From UBA1127 sp965116355 (lineage in GTDB: Bacteria; Chloroflexota; Dehalococcoidia; Lucifugimonadales; UBA1127): a stretch of DNA of 64,000 nt. The stretch is from the NCBI GenBank assembly GCA_965116355.1, contig OZ220679.1, forward strand, positions 496,001 to 560,000. The letters are read 5' to 3'. Each line of letters starts with the position of its first letter. Position 1 is the stretch's first letter. The notes beneath the pieces are model-generated. The model was not told the DNA's origin, ran no database searches, and saw only the letters and a list, made by a program, of their open reading frames with translations. Both the position numbers and the translations under genes were made by a program. This document shows positions 32,881 through 40,515 of the stretch, piece after piece.

Positions 32881-33390
32881 CTAGCTGGTCTCGCCACCCG
32901 CCACGGAGTAGTCCGGCTGGGTTTCCGTCTCGGCGAGGGAGGCGTACTTGGACGGGCACTTCACGATGACCTGGTCGGCGTGGAAGACGCCGTCGGGGCC
33001 ATAGCTGCCCTCCGCGATGATCTCCGAGTGCTCATTGAAGAAGAGGTCCGGGACGATGCCGTCGTATTGCGTGGGCAGGGTGTACTGCCCGCCCTCGTCG
33101 GCGAGAGCGAAGCTGGCGAGGGTGCCCTGCGGCTCGCGCTCGAAACTCTCAGCGACGAGCCTGCCGGAGACGCGGTTCTGGACGCCGTAGGCGGCGCTGC
33201 CCTGCTCGCGGATCTCGTCGACGGTGAGGTAGTAGACCGTCGAGCCCTGGAAAGCCAGCCACGCGAAGTAGATGAGGGCGCCAAGGAAGAGCCCGCCGCC
33301 GATGAAGAGCCGGCCGTGGCGGCGCAGCAAAGAGCGTCGGTCCTCCGGGAGCGGGTCGACGGGATGTGCAGGTTGCAGTGCGTTGTCCAT
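32881..33390 (-). CDS. ccmE: Cytochrome c maturation protein CcmE, Cys-type heme chaperone
   Basis: 169 residues. One N-terminal membrane helix (about 28-46, LFIGGGLFLGALIYFAWLAF) is followed by an OB-fold: YYLTVDEIREQG, NRVSGRLVAESFEREPQGTL, YDGIVPDLFFNEHSEIIAEG and GVFHADQVIVKCPSKY. The covalent heme ligand is usually His in HxxxY; here the motif is C145-P-S-K-Y149, the CxxxY variant known from Desulfovibrio and archaea. It carries heme to apocytochrome c on the outer face of the membrane. No other ccm genes are in the window. Confidence 0.85.
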   Translation of the reverse strand: MDNALQPAHPVDPLPEDRRSLLRRHGRLFIGGGLFLGALIYFAWLAFQGSTVYYLTVDEIREQGSAAYGVQNRVSGRLVAESFEREPQGTLASFALADEGGQYTLPTQYDGIVPDLFFNEHSEIIAEGSYGPDGVFHADQVIVKCPSKYASLAETETQPDYSVAGGETS

Positions 33391-33446
33391 AGGCTCACAT
33401 CGAGTATATCGGGCCGTAGCTGGCGGCGCAACGGACGCAGGTCGGA

Positions 33447-34016
33447 CTACACGGCGTCGAAGGGCGCGCCCCACAACGCGAACCACTGCTCCAGGCGCTT
33501 CTCGATGGGCAGGTGCTCGGCGACCTTTGCCGCCAGCTCCATCTCCAGCTCGTTGTCGCGGCGCTGGGTCTCCGGTACGGGGGCGAAGGGGTAGAAGTTG
33601 CCGCGCTTGTAGGTGAATATCCAGTGGACCTCCTTGCCCTGATGGGTGAAGGGGAACACGGCGGCCAGAAGGAGGTCGGCGGCGCGGCGCTCGATGAAGC
33701 TCTGCCCGATGACGTAAAGCCCCATGGCGAGGTCCTCGAACTGCTCGTCGCCGAGGAGCACCCAGCGATACCCGTACTCGTCGGTTTCGACCGCATAGCG
33801 GGTGCCGTTGGCCTGCTGCCCTGAATGCAGGAGGCCGTGGACCTCGTGCTCGAGCTCGTCGAAGGCGCCGCCGGAGGCGGGCTTGTAGGTGAGGCCAGCT
33901 TTGCCGGTGGTGTAGAGCTGCAGTGAGCCCGAGAGTGTCGGCTCTGCGACGGCAATGGCGAGGATGGCGTCGTCTTTAGACGCCGGCTTGCCCTTGCCAC
34001 CGCCGAAGAGGGGCAT
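33447..34016 (-). CDS. PspA-associated protein PspAB-like
   Basis: 189 residues, soluble. MPLFGGGKGKPASKDDAIL begins a protein whose core SGGAFDELEHEVHGLLHSG, GYRWVLLGDEQFEDLAMGLY and the C-terminal EHLPIEKRLEQWFALWGAP resemble the PspAB family, which in Actinobacteria and Chloroflexota is encoded beside htpX. The start overlaps the htpX stop (TAATG), the same conserved pairing. A role in envelope-stress response with HtpX is inferred from that linkage, not demonstrated here. Confidence 0.65.
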   Translation of the reverse strand: MPLFGGGKGKPASKDDAILAIAVAEPTLSGSLQLYTTGKAGLTYKPASGGAFDELEHEVHGLLHSGQQANGTRYAVETDEYGYRWVLLGDEQFEDLAMGLYVIGQSFIERRAADLLLAAVFPFTHQGKEVHWIFTYKRGNFYPFAPVPETQRRDNELEMELAAKVAEHLPIEKRLEQWFALWGAPFDAV

Positions 34017-34939
34017 TAGCGGCGGCCCTCCAGCTCGCGGGCCAGTTCGTGCAGCCGGGCGACGCGCTTCTCCATGGGCGGGTGCGATGCAAACAGCCCG
34101 GCGAGGGACTCGCCCTTGAGTGCGGAGACGATGAAGAAGGCGTTGGCCGTCTCCACCTTGCGGAGGTCGTCCGTGGGGATGCGCGCAATGACGCCGGAAA
34201 TCTTCTGCAGTGCGGACGCGAGCTTCGACGGGGCGCCGGTCAGGTGAGCTCCGCCATGGTCGGCCGCGTACTCGCGGTAGCGGCCGAGGGCGAGGATGAG
34301 CATCGTCGCAATGAAGTAGACGAGGATGGACACGACGTAGGCGAGCATGAGGGCCGCCGCGAAGCTGCCGCCGCCTTCCCGGTGGCGTCCGAGCCCGCCG
34401 AAGAGGCTCATCCACATGAGCATGTTCATCAGCATGGCGGCGACCGTCGCGAAGAAGCTGGCGAGGGTCATCACGCGGACGTCGTTGTTCTTGATGTGCA
34501 TGAGCTCATGGCCGAGGACGCCCTCGAGTTCGTCGTCGTCGAGGCGTTGCATGATGCCCTCGGTGACGCAGACCAGGGAGTTGTTCTGGTTGCGGCCAGT
34601 CGCAAAGGCGTTGGGCACGTGGGTCATGGCCACGGCCACCTTGGGCTTCGGCATCTCCGCGCGCTCGACGAGGCGGTCGATCATGGCGTGGAGCTTGGGA
34701 TACTCCTCCGGCGTGACCTCCTTCGCCTTCATCGAGCGCAGCACGAGCTTGTCGGACGCGAACCACTGGATGCCGAGCATGACAGCGGCAATGACGATGA
34801 CGAACTCGATAGGAACGCCGAGGCCGAACATGACTGTGACGAAGAACAGGTACAGTGCGGCCAGCGCAAACATGGTGAAATACATGCGGACCTGCAGGCC
34901 GCCGTCGCGGCGGTAGGTCCAGCGCGGGTTCATCGACAT
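34016..34939 (-). CDS. htpX: Zinc metalloprotease HtpX
   Basis: 307 residues. Two N-terminal membrane helices (about 20-55), the M48 zinc motif HELMH in LEGVLGHELMHIKNNDV near 130-146, two further helices near 155-205, and the third ligand in YREYAADHGGAHLTG, ending with SHPPMEKRVARLHEL. HtpX degrades misfolded inner-membrane proteins. ATG at 34939 follows GGGGG. It is coupled to the PspAB-like gene downstream. Confidence 0.92.
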   Translation of the reverse strand: MSMNPRWTYRRDGGLQVRMYFTMFALAALYLFFVTVMFGLGVPIEFVIVIAAVMLGIQWFASDKLVLRSMKAKEVTPEEYPKLHAMIDRLVERAEMPKPKVAVAMTHVPNAFATGRNQNNSLVCVTEGIMQRLDDDELEGVLGHELMHIKNNDVRVMTLASFFATVAAMLMNMLMWMSLFGGLGRHREGGGSFAAALMLAYVVSILVYFIATMLILALGRYREYAADHGGAHLTGAPSKLASALQKISGVIARIPTDDLRKVETANAFFIVSALKGESLAGLFASHPPMEKRVARLHELARELEGRR

Positions 34940-35081
34940 CGTTACCCCCTGAGGCGCGAAATGACGTGCGTGCGCCTTTGGTGACACGCTCATTATACCG
35001 TAACGGAATGCCAGTCGACGGGGTGGCGGCCGTCAGCGCTGTGTGATACTCCCCTTTTTGGCTCAGCCCGAGCGGTGGGCG

Positions 35082-35567
35082 CTACGTGTTCTGGCCCAGG
35101 CTGATGATGACGACGCCGGTCACCACAAACACCGCGCCAATCAGCACCCGCCATGTGAGACGTTCCATGCCGCGGATGAAGATCTGGGAGAAAAGGATGG
35201 CGGTCAGAGGGTTCATGGCGAGGATGGGCGCCACCACCACGACGGGGGCATTGGACACGGCCAGGAACATGCAGGTAATGCCGCCCCCCGCGGCCAGACC
35301 GCCCAGCGCGGCCCACACCCATGCCCGTCGCCGTGTGCCCTTGTCGCGCCTGAGGTCGGGCGCCGAAACGATGGCCAGCACCATCATGCCGAACGTCATG
35401 CCGAGGGCGGCGCCCAGCAGCGGCGGCGTGTCGTCAACCACCTGCTTCGCCAGGATGAGACTCGCCCCGTAGGCAAGGCACGCCGCGCCGGCCAACGCGT
35501 ATCCAATGATCTGCGCGCGGGTAAGCCCCGGCCGCGGCACGAATGTGGCTTGCCGGGTTGACCTCAT
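35082..35567 (-). CDS. Single-EamA-domain (half-size DMT) transporter, subunit 2
   Basis: 161 residues with five membrane helices, one EamA domain only, for example IIGYALAGAACLAYGASLIL and APILAMNPLTAILFSQIF. The usual DMT exporter has two such domains in one chain of about 300 residues. This gene overlaps the neighbouring half-size gene by four bases (ATGA), so the two are probably translated together and form a heterodimer. Substrate unknown. Confidence 0.75.
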   Translation of the reverse strand: MRSTRQATFVPRPGLTRAQIIGYALAGAACLAYGASLILAKQVVDDTPPLLGAALGMTFGMMVLAIVSAPDLRRDKGTRRRAWVWAALGGLAAGGGITCMFLAVSNAPVVVVAPILAMNPLTAILFSQIFIRGMERLTWRVLIGAVFVVTGVVIISLGQNT

Positions 35568-35989
35568 CGGCGTTCCGTCACGATCAGCAGGACGCCGGCC
35601 ATGACGATCAGCGCACCAAGTATGAGCTGCAGGTTGACCTCCTCGCCGAGCAGCAGCACGGCCAACACCAATGCGGGCACGGGAGACGACGACACGATGG
35701 GAACGGAGCGGTTCAGCCCGATGCGGCTGATGCTGGAGTAGTTGAGGAATCTGCCCAGCAGGAAATTCGACATCCCATAGAAGAAGACAGCCACAATGGC
35801 GCCCAGAGTCATCGCCGTCATGGCGTCCCAGTGCAGGACGAAGGACAGCGGTATCAGCAGCACGAGTCCAGAGAAGAGCGAGAATACAGCGCTGGTGGTT
35901 GGCCGCATGTCCCGAAGCGCCAGTCGAATCCAGACGTTGCCAATGCCCCAGATCGTGGAGGCTCCCAGGGCAAAGAGGATGCCCGTCAT
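35564..35989 (-). CDS. Single-EamA-domain (half-size DMT) transporter, subunit 1
   Basis: 141 residues, five membrane helices. MTGILFALGASTIWGIGNVW and NRSVPIVSSSPVPALVLAVL are the first and fourth-helix regions of an EamA domain. It sits between purQ (overlap 35986-35989) and the second half-size gene (overlap 35564-35567). A complete two-domain EamA protein at 51.2 kb shares the SNRSQPLQATNTI-like region, supporting a common family. Confidence 0.75.
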   Translation of the reverse strand: MTGILFALGASTIWGIGNVWIRLALRDMRPTTSAVFSLFSGLVLLIPLSFVLHWDAMTAMTLGAIVAVFFYGMSNFLLGRFLNYSSISRIGLNRSVPIVSSSPVPALVLAVLLLGEEVNLQLILGALIVMAGVLLIVTERR

Positions 35990-36681
35990 GCGAAGGTCCG
36001 CTCGCCGAGGACGGAGTTGAGGATGCGGAGCCCGTCTGTGCCGCCCAGGAGCTCCGACGACGCGCGCTCCGGATGCGGCATCATGCCGAGCACGTTGCCG
36101 CGTTTGTTGACGATGCCGGCGATGTTGTTGAAGGAACCGTTGGGGTTGGCCTCGGCCGTTGGTATTCCTTCAGCGTTGGCATAGCGGAAGACGACTTGAC
36201 TGTTCAGCTCGAGGTCGCGCAACTCCTTGGGGTCTGCGTAGTAGCGGCCCTCGCCGTGGGAGACGGGCATGCCGAGGGCGTCGCCGGGACGGCAGGCGCG
36301 GGTAAAGGGCGTGTCGGCGTTTTCGACGCGCAGGTGGGTCCACTCGCAGCGGAACTCCAGGTGGTCGTTGCGAAGGAGGGCGCCGGGGAGCAGACCGGCC
36401 TCGCAGAGGATCTGGAAACCGTTGCAGCTGCCGAGGACGAGGCCGCCGCGCTCAGCGTAGGTAACGACAGAGTCCATAACGGGCGAGAGGCTGGCGATGG
36501 CGCCCGTGCGGAGGTAGTCGCCATAGGCAAAGCCGCCGGGGAGGACGACGCAGTCGTAGCCGCTGAGGTCGCGTTCCTTGTGCCACACGTAGCGGACGTC
36601 CTGCTCCAGCGACTCCTGCAGGGCGACGCCAAAGTCGCGGTCGCTCCAGGTGCCTGGGAAGACCACAATTCCAAACCGCAT
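35986..36681 (-). CDS. purQ: Phosphoribosylformylglycinamidine synthase subunit PurQ
   Basis: 231 residues, class I glutamine amidotransferase that feeds ammonia to PurL in purine synthesis. MRFGIVVFPGTWSDRDFG, the oxyanion segment VVLPGGFAYGDYLRTGAIA, the nucleophile elbow VLGSCNGFQILCEAG (catalytic Cys near 86) and GMMPHPERAS (catalytic His-x-Glu) are all present. ATG at 36681. PurL and PurS are not nearby; instead it is coupled to two half-size transporters. Confidence 0.93.
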   Translation of the reverse strand: MRFGIVVFPGTWSDRDFGVALQESLEQDVRYVWHKERDLSGYDCVVLPGGFAYGDYLRTGAIASLSPVMDSVVTYAERGGLVLGSCNGFQILCEAGLLPGALLRNDHLEFRCEWTHLRVENADTPFTRACRPGDALGMPVSHGEGRYYADPKELRDLELNSQVVFRYANAEGIPTAEANPNGSFNNIAGIVNKRGNVLGMMPHPERASSELLGGTDGLRILNSVLGERTFA

Positions 36682-36825
36682 GTCCGCTCCCGTGCGTGGT
36701 GTACCTCGATGCTTGCCAGGTTCCCCGACCTGCGCGCATGGCTCACTAGGGGAAACGCAGGGCGAGACGGGAAGAGGCACTTCCATACTACCCTTGCGGG
36801 CGGAACGGGGGAAGGGATTTGGGGG

Positions 36826-37272
36826 CTAAGCTTGAAGCAGCTCCGTTACGGTGGCGTTGACCAGCGTGCCGTCCGCCTTGCCCCTGAGCTCCGACATGAG
36901 GCGGCCCATCACCTTGCCCTTGTCGCCGGGGCCGCTGGCGCCGAGCTCCGCGATGACGGCGCGGGCCGCGGCCTCGACCTCGTCGCGGCCCATGAGCTGC
37001 GGGAGGTACTCTTCGAGGACGGCCAGCTCCGCCGACTCCTGCGCAGTGCGGTCGTCGCGGCCGGCGGCGCGATAGGCCTCGATGCTGTCGCGGCGCTGGC
37101 GGGCCTGCTGCTGGAGGGCGGTGAGGACCTCGGCGTCGTCGAGGGGTGCGCCCTTGGCCTTCTCCGCGTAGGAGATGGCGTTGCGTGCCATGCGCACAAC
37201 GTCACGACGTAGGGTATCGCCGGAGCGCATAGCCTGCCGAAGGTCTTCGGTCAGACGGTCCTGGAGGGTCAT
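36826..37272 (-). CDS. YqeY/GatB-related protein
   Basis: 148 residues, all-helical. MTLQDRLTEDLRQAMRSGDT, ELAVLEEYLPQLMGRDEVE, and the C-terminal GDKGKVMGRLMSELRGKADG match YqeY, whose fold is the tRNA-binding tail of GatB. The function is not established, but the gene is widely linked to rpsU, as here (7 bases apart). Confidence 0.88.
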   Translation of the reverse strand: MTLQDRLTEDLRQAMRSGDTLRRDVVRMARNAISYAEKAKGAPLDDAEVLTALQQQARQRRDSIEAYRAAGRDDRTAQESAELAVLEEYLPQLMGRDEVEAAARAVIAELGASGPGDKGKVMGRLMSELRGKADGTLVNATVTELLQA

Positions 37273-37279
37273 GGCGGGG

Positions 37280-37462
37280 TTACGAGTTCTTACGGCTCTT
37301 GCGGCGCTTGGCGGCTTCCTTCTTCTTGCGCGTGACGCTTGGGGGCTCAAAGTGGGCCCGGCGGCGCGCCTCTGAAAGGATGCCGTCCTGCTGGACGCGC
37401 TTGTTGAAGCGTCGCAGCATGCTCTCGAAGGTCTCGCCTTCCATCTGGTGGACTTCAGACAA
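37280..37462 (-). CDS. rpsU: 30S ribosomal protein S21
   Basis: 60 residues. (M)SEVHQMEGETFESMLRRFN, then KRVQQDGILSEARRRAHFEP and the basic tail KKKEAAKRRKSRKN match S21. The start is TTG at 37462, seven bases after GGGAG on the minus strand, giving the usual length. First gene of an rpsU-yqeY operon. Confidence 0.9.
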   Translation of the reverse strand: MSEVHQMEGETFESMLRRFNKRVQQDGILSEARRRAHFEPPSVTRKKKEAAKRRKSRKNS

Positions 37463-37534
37463 TGGTCGACTCCCGTACTTGGCAAGTTTGCAGAAGTATA
37501 GGCGGATTTCGTAGGGGGTGTCAAGGAACGCGCC

Positions 37535-37563
37535 TTGGCAGCGCCAGGGGCAGAATCTATAGT
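37535..37563 (+). promoter_or_regulatory. Promoter of the RumA-Maf fusion gene (near-leaderless)
   Basis: TTGGCA (37535-37540), a 17-base spacer and TATAGT (37558-37563). The start codon at 37574 lies only 10 bases after the -10, so the mRNA would be leaderless or nearly so; no ribosome site is visible. Confidence 0.6.
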
Positions 37564-37573
37564 AGAAATTGTC

Positions 37574-39448
37574 ATGACGGAAGCAGCGCAACGTACATCG
37601 GCAGCGGGGCCCGCGCCCGGCGACCGCATCGAGCTCACTCTCGGCGACCTCACCCCCACCGGCGAGTGCACGGCCGCGTGGGACGGCGAGGCCGTGACGG
37701 TTTTCGGCGGGATCCCGGGTGAGCGGGTCGTAGCCGAGGTCGTGCGGCGCCGCCGCGACCACGTCGCCGCGCGGGTCGTCGAGGTGGTGGAGGCGTCGCC
37801 GGACCGGGTCGAGTCCGACTGCGGCTACTTCTGGCCGTGCACAGGCTGCCAGTGGCGGCACGTCTCGTATGATCGGCAACTCGAGATCAAGCGGGAGCGC
37901 GTAGAGGCGGCGCTGCGGTCGGCGCCCGGGCTGGCGGACGTCGCCGTGTTGCCGACAATGCCGAGCCGCTCGACGTCCGGTTACCGGAACCACGCACGGT
38001 TCACTGTCGGGCCGGGCGGGACGCTGGGCTACGTCAACCACACCACGCGGCGGTTCCTGCGCGTCGACCGGTGTGACCTGATGCACCCGTGGATCAACGA
38101 CGCGCTGGCGCGGCTCCAAGAGCGGTGCGCGGAGACGACGCAGCTTTCCGTGCGGTACGGCGTGAATACGGGCGAGTACCTGGTGCAGCCGCGGCTGGTT
38201 GGGCCGGGCATCGACATCGAAAGCGGTCAGAAGCACTACACGGAGGCGATGCACGGCCGGCGGTTCCGCGTTGCGTCGCCGTCCTTCTTCCAGGTCAACA
38301 CGCCCACAGCCGAAGCGATGGTGGAGCTCGTCGGGGAGCAGCTACAACTGCGGCCGGCGGACCTCCTCGTCGACGCGTACGCCGGGGTCGGCGTCTTCGC
38401 GCGGCTGCTGGCGGAGCGGTGCGCGCGAGTCATCGCCATCGAGGAATCCTCGGCGGCGGTGAAGGACGCGCGGGTGAACGCGGAAGACTCTCCAACGGTT
38501 GAGTTCCGGCTGGGTAAGACGGAGGATGTGCTCTCGACGCTGGAGGAGGCGCCGGACGCGCTCATCCTCGACCCGCCTCGCGCCGGGTGCGACCGGCGGG
38601 CGCTGGACGCCGTGCTGCGGCTGGGGCCGCGCCGGGTGGCCTACGTCTCGTGCGAGCCGGAGGCGCTGGCGCGGGACCTGGCCGTGCTGGCGGCGGGAGG
38701 CTACCGCATCGAGATGGTGCAGCCCGTCGACCTCTTCCCGCACACGCACCATATAGAAGCCATCGCCGTGCTCTCACGGGACTGCGGCGGAGAGGCAGCG
38801 TTGCTTACCTTGGCGTCGGCTTCACCTCGGCGGCGGGAGTTGCTCCAGCTTCTCGGGCTCGACTACGACGTTGCCGTGTCGGGCGTGGACGAGACGCCCG
38901 CCGATGGCGATGACACGCCTGAACGGCTGGCTGAATCGTTGGCGTTGCGGAAGGCGAAGGCCGTCGCCGCTGAGCGCTCGTCGGGGCTCGTGCTGGGCGC
39001 CGACACCGTGGTGACACTGGACGGCGTCGTCTTCGGCAAACCGGCAAACGCGGCTGAGGCCGAAGCGACGCTACGGACGCTGCGAGGCCGGACTCACACG
39101 GTCATCACGGGCGTCGCCATCGTCGACGCGGCAACGGGCGAGAGCGCCTCGGGCTACGACGCGACGCACGTGGCGATGCGGGAGTACTCGGACGCAGAGA
39201 TGGCCGCGTACATCGCGAGCGGCAACCCGATGGACAAGGCGGGCGCGTACGCGGCGCAGGACGCCTCGTTCCACCCCGCAGCGGCCATCAAGGGGTGCTG
39301 GACGAACGTCATCGGGCTGCCGGTGTGCCGAGTGCGCGCAATGTTGCGGGAGCGCGGCGTAGAAACTCCGGCGGGCGGCGAGTGGGGGCCGGCGGACGGG
39401 TGCGCGGGGTGCGCGTCGATTCCGGAGCGGGGGTGGCCGCTGCCATGA
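37574..39448 (+). CDS. Fusion: TRAM/RumA-type RNA (uracil-C5)-methyltransferase with C-terminal Maf domain
   Basis: 624 residues in one frame. Residues about 10-70 are a TRAM domain. 4Fe-4S ligands are Cys83, Cys89, Cys92 (CGYFWPCTGC) and Cys167. The SAM-binding part is LLVDAYAGVGVFARLLAERC, then LILDPPRAGCDRRALD and the catalytic Cys360 in YVSCEPEALARD. After HTHHIEAIAVLSRDCG the Maf domain starts near 410 (LTLASASPRRRELLQLLG), with ADTVV, GKP and GAYAAQD. Maf proteins hydrolyse non-canonical or modified NTPs. The fusion joins rRNA or tRNA m5U formation with nucleotide sanitation. Its stop overlaps tatA/B (ATGA). Confidence 0.88.
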   Translation: MTEAAQRTSAAGPAPGDRIELTLGDLTPTGECTAAWDGEAVTVFGGIPGERVVAEVVRRRRDHVAARVVEVVEASPDRVESDCGYFWPCTGCQWRHVSYDRQLEIKRERVEAALRSAPGLADVAVLPTMPSRSTSGYRNHARFTVGPGGTLGYVNHTTRRFLRVDRCDLMHPWINDALARLQERCAETTQLSVRYGVNTGEYLVQPRLVGPGIDIESGQKHYTEAMHGRRFRVASPSFFQVNTPTAEAMVELVGEQLQLRPADLLVDAYAGVGVFARLLAERCARVIAIEESSAAVKDARVNAEDSPTVEFRLGKTEDVLSTLEEAPDALILDPPRAGCDRRALDAVLRLGPRRVAYVSCEPEALARDLAVLAAGGYRIEMVQPVDLFPHTHHIEAIAVLSRDCGGEAALLTLASASPRRRELLQLLGLDYDVAVSGVDETPADGDDTPERLAESLALRKAKAVAAERSSGLVLGADTVVTLDGVVFGKPANAAEAEATLRTLRGRTHTVITGVAIVDAATGESASGYDATHVAMREYSDAEMAAYIASGNPMDKAGAYAAQDASFHPAAAIKGCWTNVIGLPVCRVRAMLRERGVETPAGGEWGPADGCAGCASIPERGWPLP

Positions 39449-39717
39449 ACATCATGGGTGTTGGGCCGATGGAGCTCTTCGTGGTGCTGCTGGTCGCCTT
39501 CCTGGTGTTGGGGCCGGAACGCATGGTGACGTCGGCGCGGGACGTCGCGAAGGTGGTTGCCGAGCTGCGGCAGACGTTCTCGACCATTCCCCGCACGCTG
39601 GATGACCTGCTCGAGGATCCGAAGGCCGCTGACTCGAGCGAAGGGGACGAGGGCCCGGGTGTGGCGAGGCCTCGCCGGCGGCGCTCAAGCGGAGACGACA
39701 CAGGAGCGGAGGCGTAG
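39445..39717 (+). CDS. Sec-independent translocase TatA/TatB family protein
   Basis: 90 residues. One N-terminal membrane helix (about 6-22, VGPMELFVVLLVAFLVLGPE) followed by an amphipathic helix (VTSARDVAKVVAELRQTFST) and an acidic then basic tail. GPxE at the end of the helix is typical of TatB and TatA. Directly upstream of tatC. It overlaps the RumA-Maf stop (ATGA). Confidence 0.88.
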   Translation: MNIMGVGPMELFVVLLVAFLVLGPERMVTSARDVAKVVAELRQTFSTIPRTLDDLLEDPKAADSSEGDEGPGVARPRRRRSSGDDTGAEA

Positions 39718-39719
39718 CC

Positions 39720-40472
39720 GTGGCCGACGACGCGCGCCCGCTGCGGAAGCACTTGGAGGAGCTGCGCTGGCGGCTGTTCGTCGTGGTGATTGCCGTCATC
39801 ATCGGGGCGGTCGTCAGCGTCGTCTTCTTCGAGCCGTTGGTACAGGCGCTCTTGCGGCCCGGTGAGGGACACCTCTCGGACACGGGAGGGCCCATCTACA
39901 CGGAGGTCACGGAACTGCTGGGCGTGACGGTGAAGGTCGCGCTGCTGGGCGGTCTGGTGCTGGCCCTGCCAATCCTCACGTACCAGGTGGTCGCCTTCGT
40001 GTCGCCCGGGCTGACGCGGCGAGAGAAGGCGTATCTGATGTCCATGACGCCGACGGCGATCTTGTGCTTTGCGGCGGGGGCTGCCTTCGCGTACTTCGTC
40101 CTCATCCCGCCAATGCTGGCTTTCCTGCTCAACTACGGCGCCGACGTGGCCACGCCGATGATCCGCATTAGCAATTACGTCAACCTGCTGGTCACGCTGG
40201 TGTTCTGGATGGGCGTGGTCTTTGAGACGCCGCTCATCATGTTCACGATAGCCAAAGCGGGAATCGTCAGCCCGGACGCGATGGCGCGGGCGCGGCGGCT
40301 CATCATCGTGCTGGCGTTCCTGCTGGGGGCGATGATTACACCCACCTTCGACCCGCTGAACCAGACGCTGGTCGCGCTACCCTTCCTCGTGCTGTACGAG
40401 GTGGGGTTGCGGCTGGCGCGGTTCGCGAAGCCGAAGCCGCGGCAGGAGGAGGCTGCGCAGGGTACGGCGTAA
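39720..40472 (+). CDS. tatC: Sec-independent protein translocase TatC
   Basis: 250 residues, six membrane helices. RPLRKHLEELRWRLFVV-type start (LRKHLEELRWRLFVVVI), FVSPGLTRREKAYL near 93-106, and ALPFLVLYEVGLRLARF near the end are TatC signatures. With the TatA/B protein two bases upstream it forms the twin-arginine receptor for folded, cofactor-bearing proteins. GTG start at 39720 after GGAG. Confidence 0.93.
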   Translation: MADDARPLRKHLEELRWRLFVVVIAVIIGAVVSVVFFEPLVQALLRPGEGHLSDTGGPIYTEVTELLGVTVKVALLGGLVLALPILTYQVVAFVSPGLTRREKAYLMSMTPTAILCFAAGAAFAYFVLIPPMLAFLLNYGADVATPMIRISNYVNLLVTLVFWMGVVFETPLIMFTIAKAGIVSPDAMARARRLIIVLAFLLGAMITPTFDPLNQTLVALPFLVLYEVGLRLARFAKPKPRQEEAAQGTA

Positions 40473-40515
40473 CGCCACCCTGACCGCGGCTCGATTTTCT
40501 CCGACGGAGGAGAGT

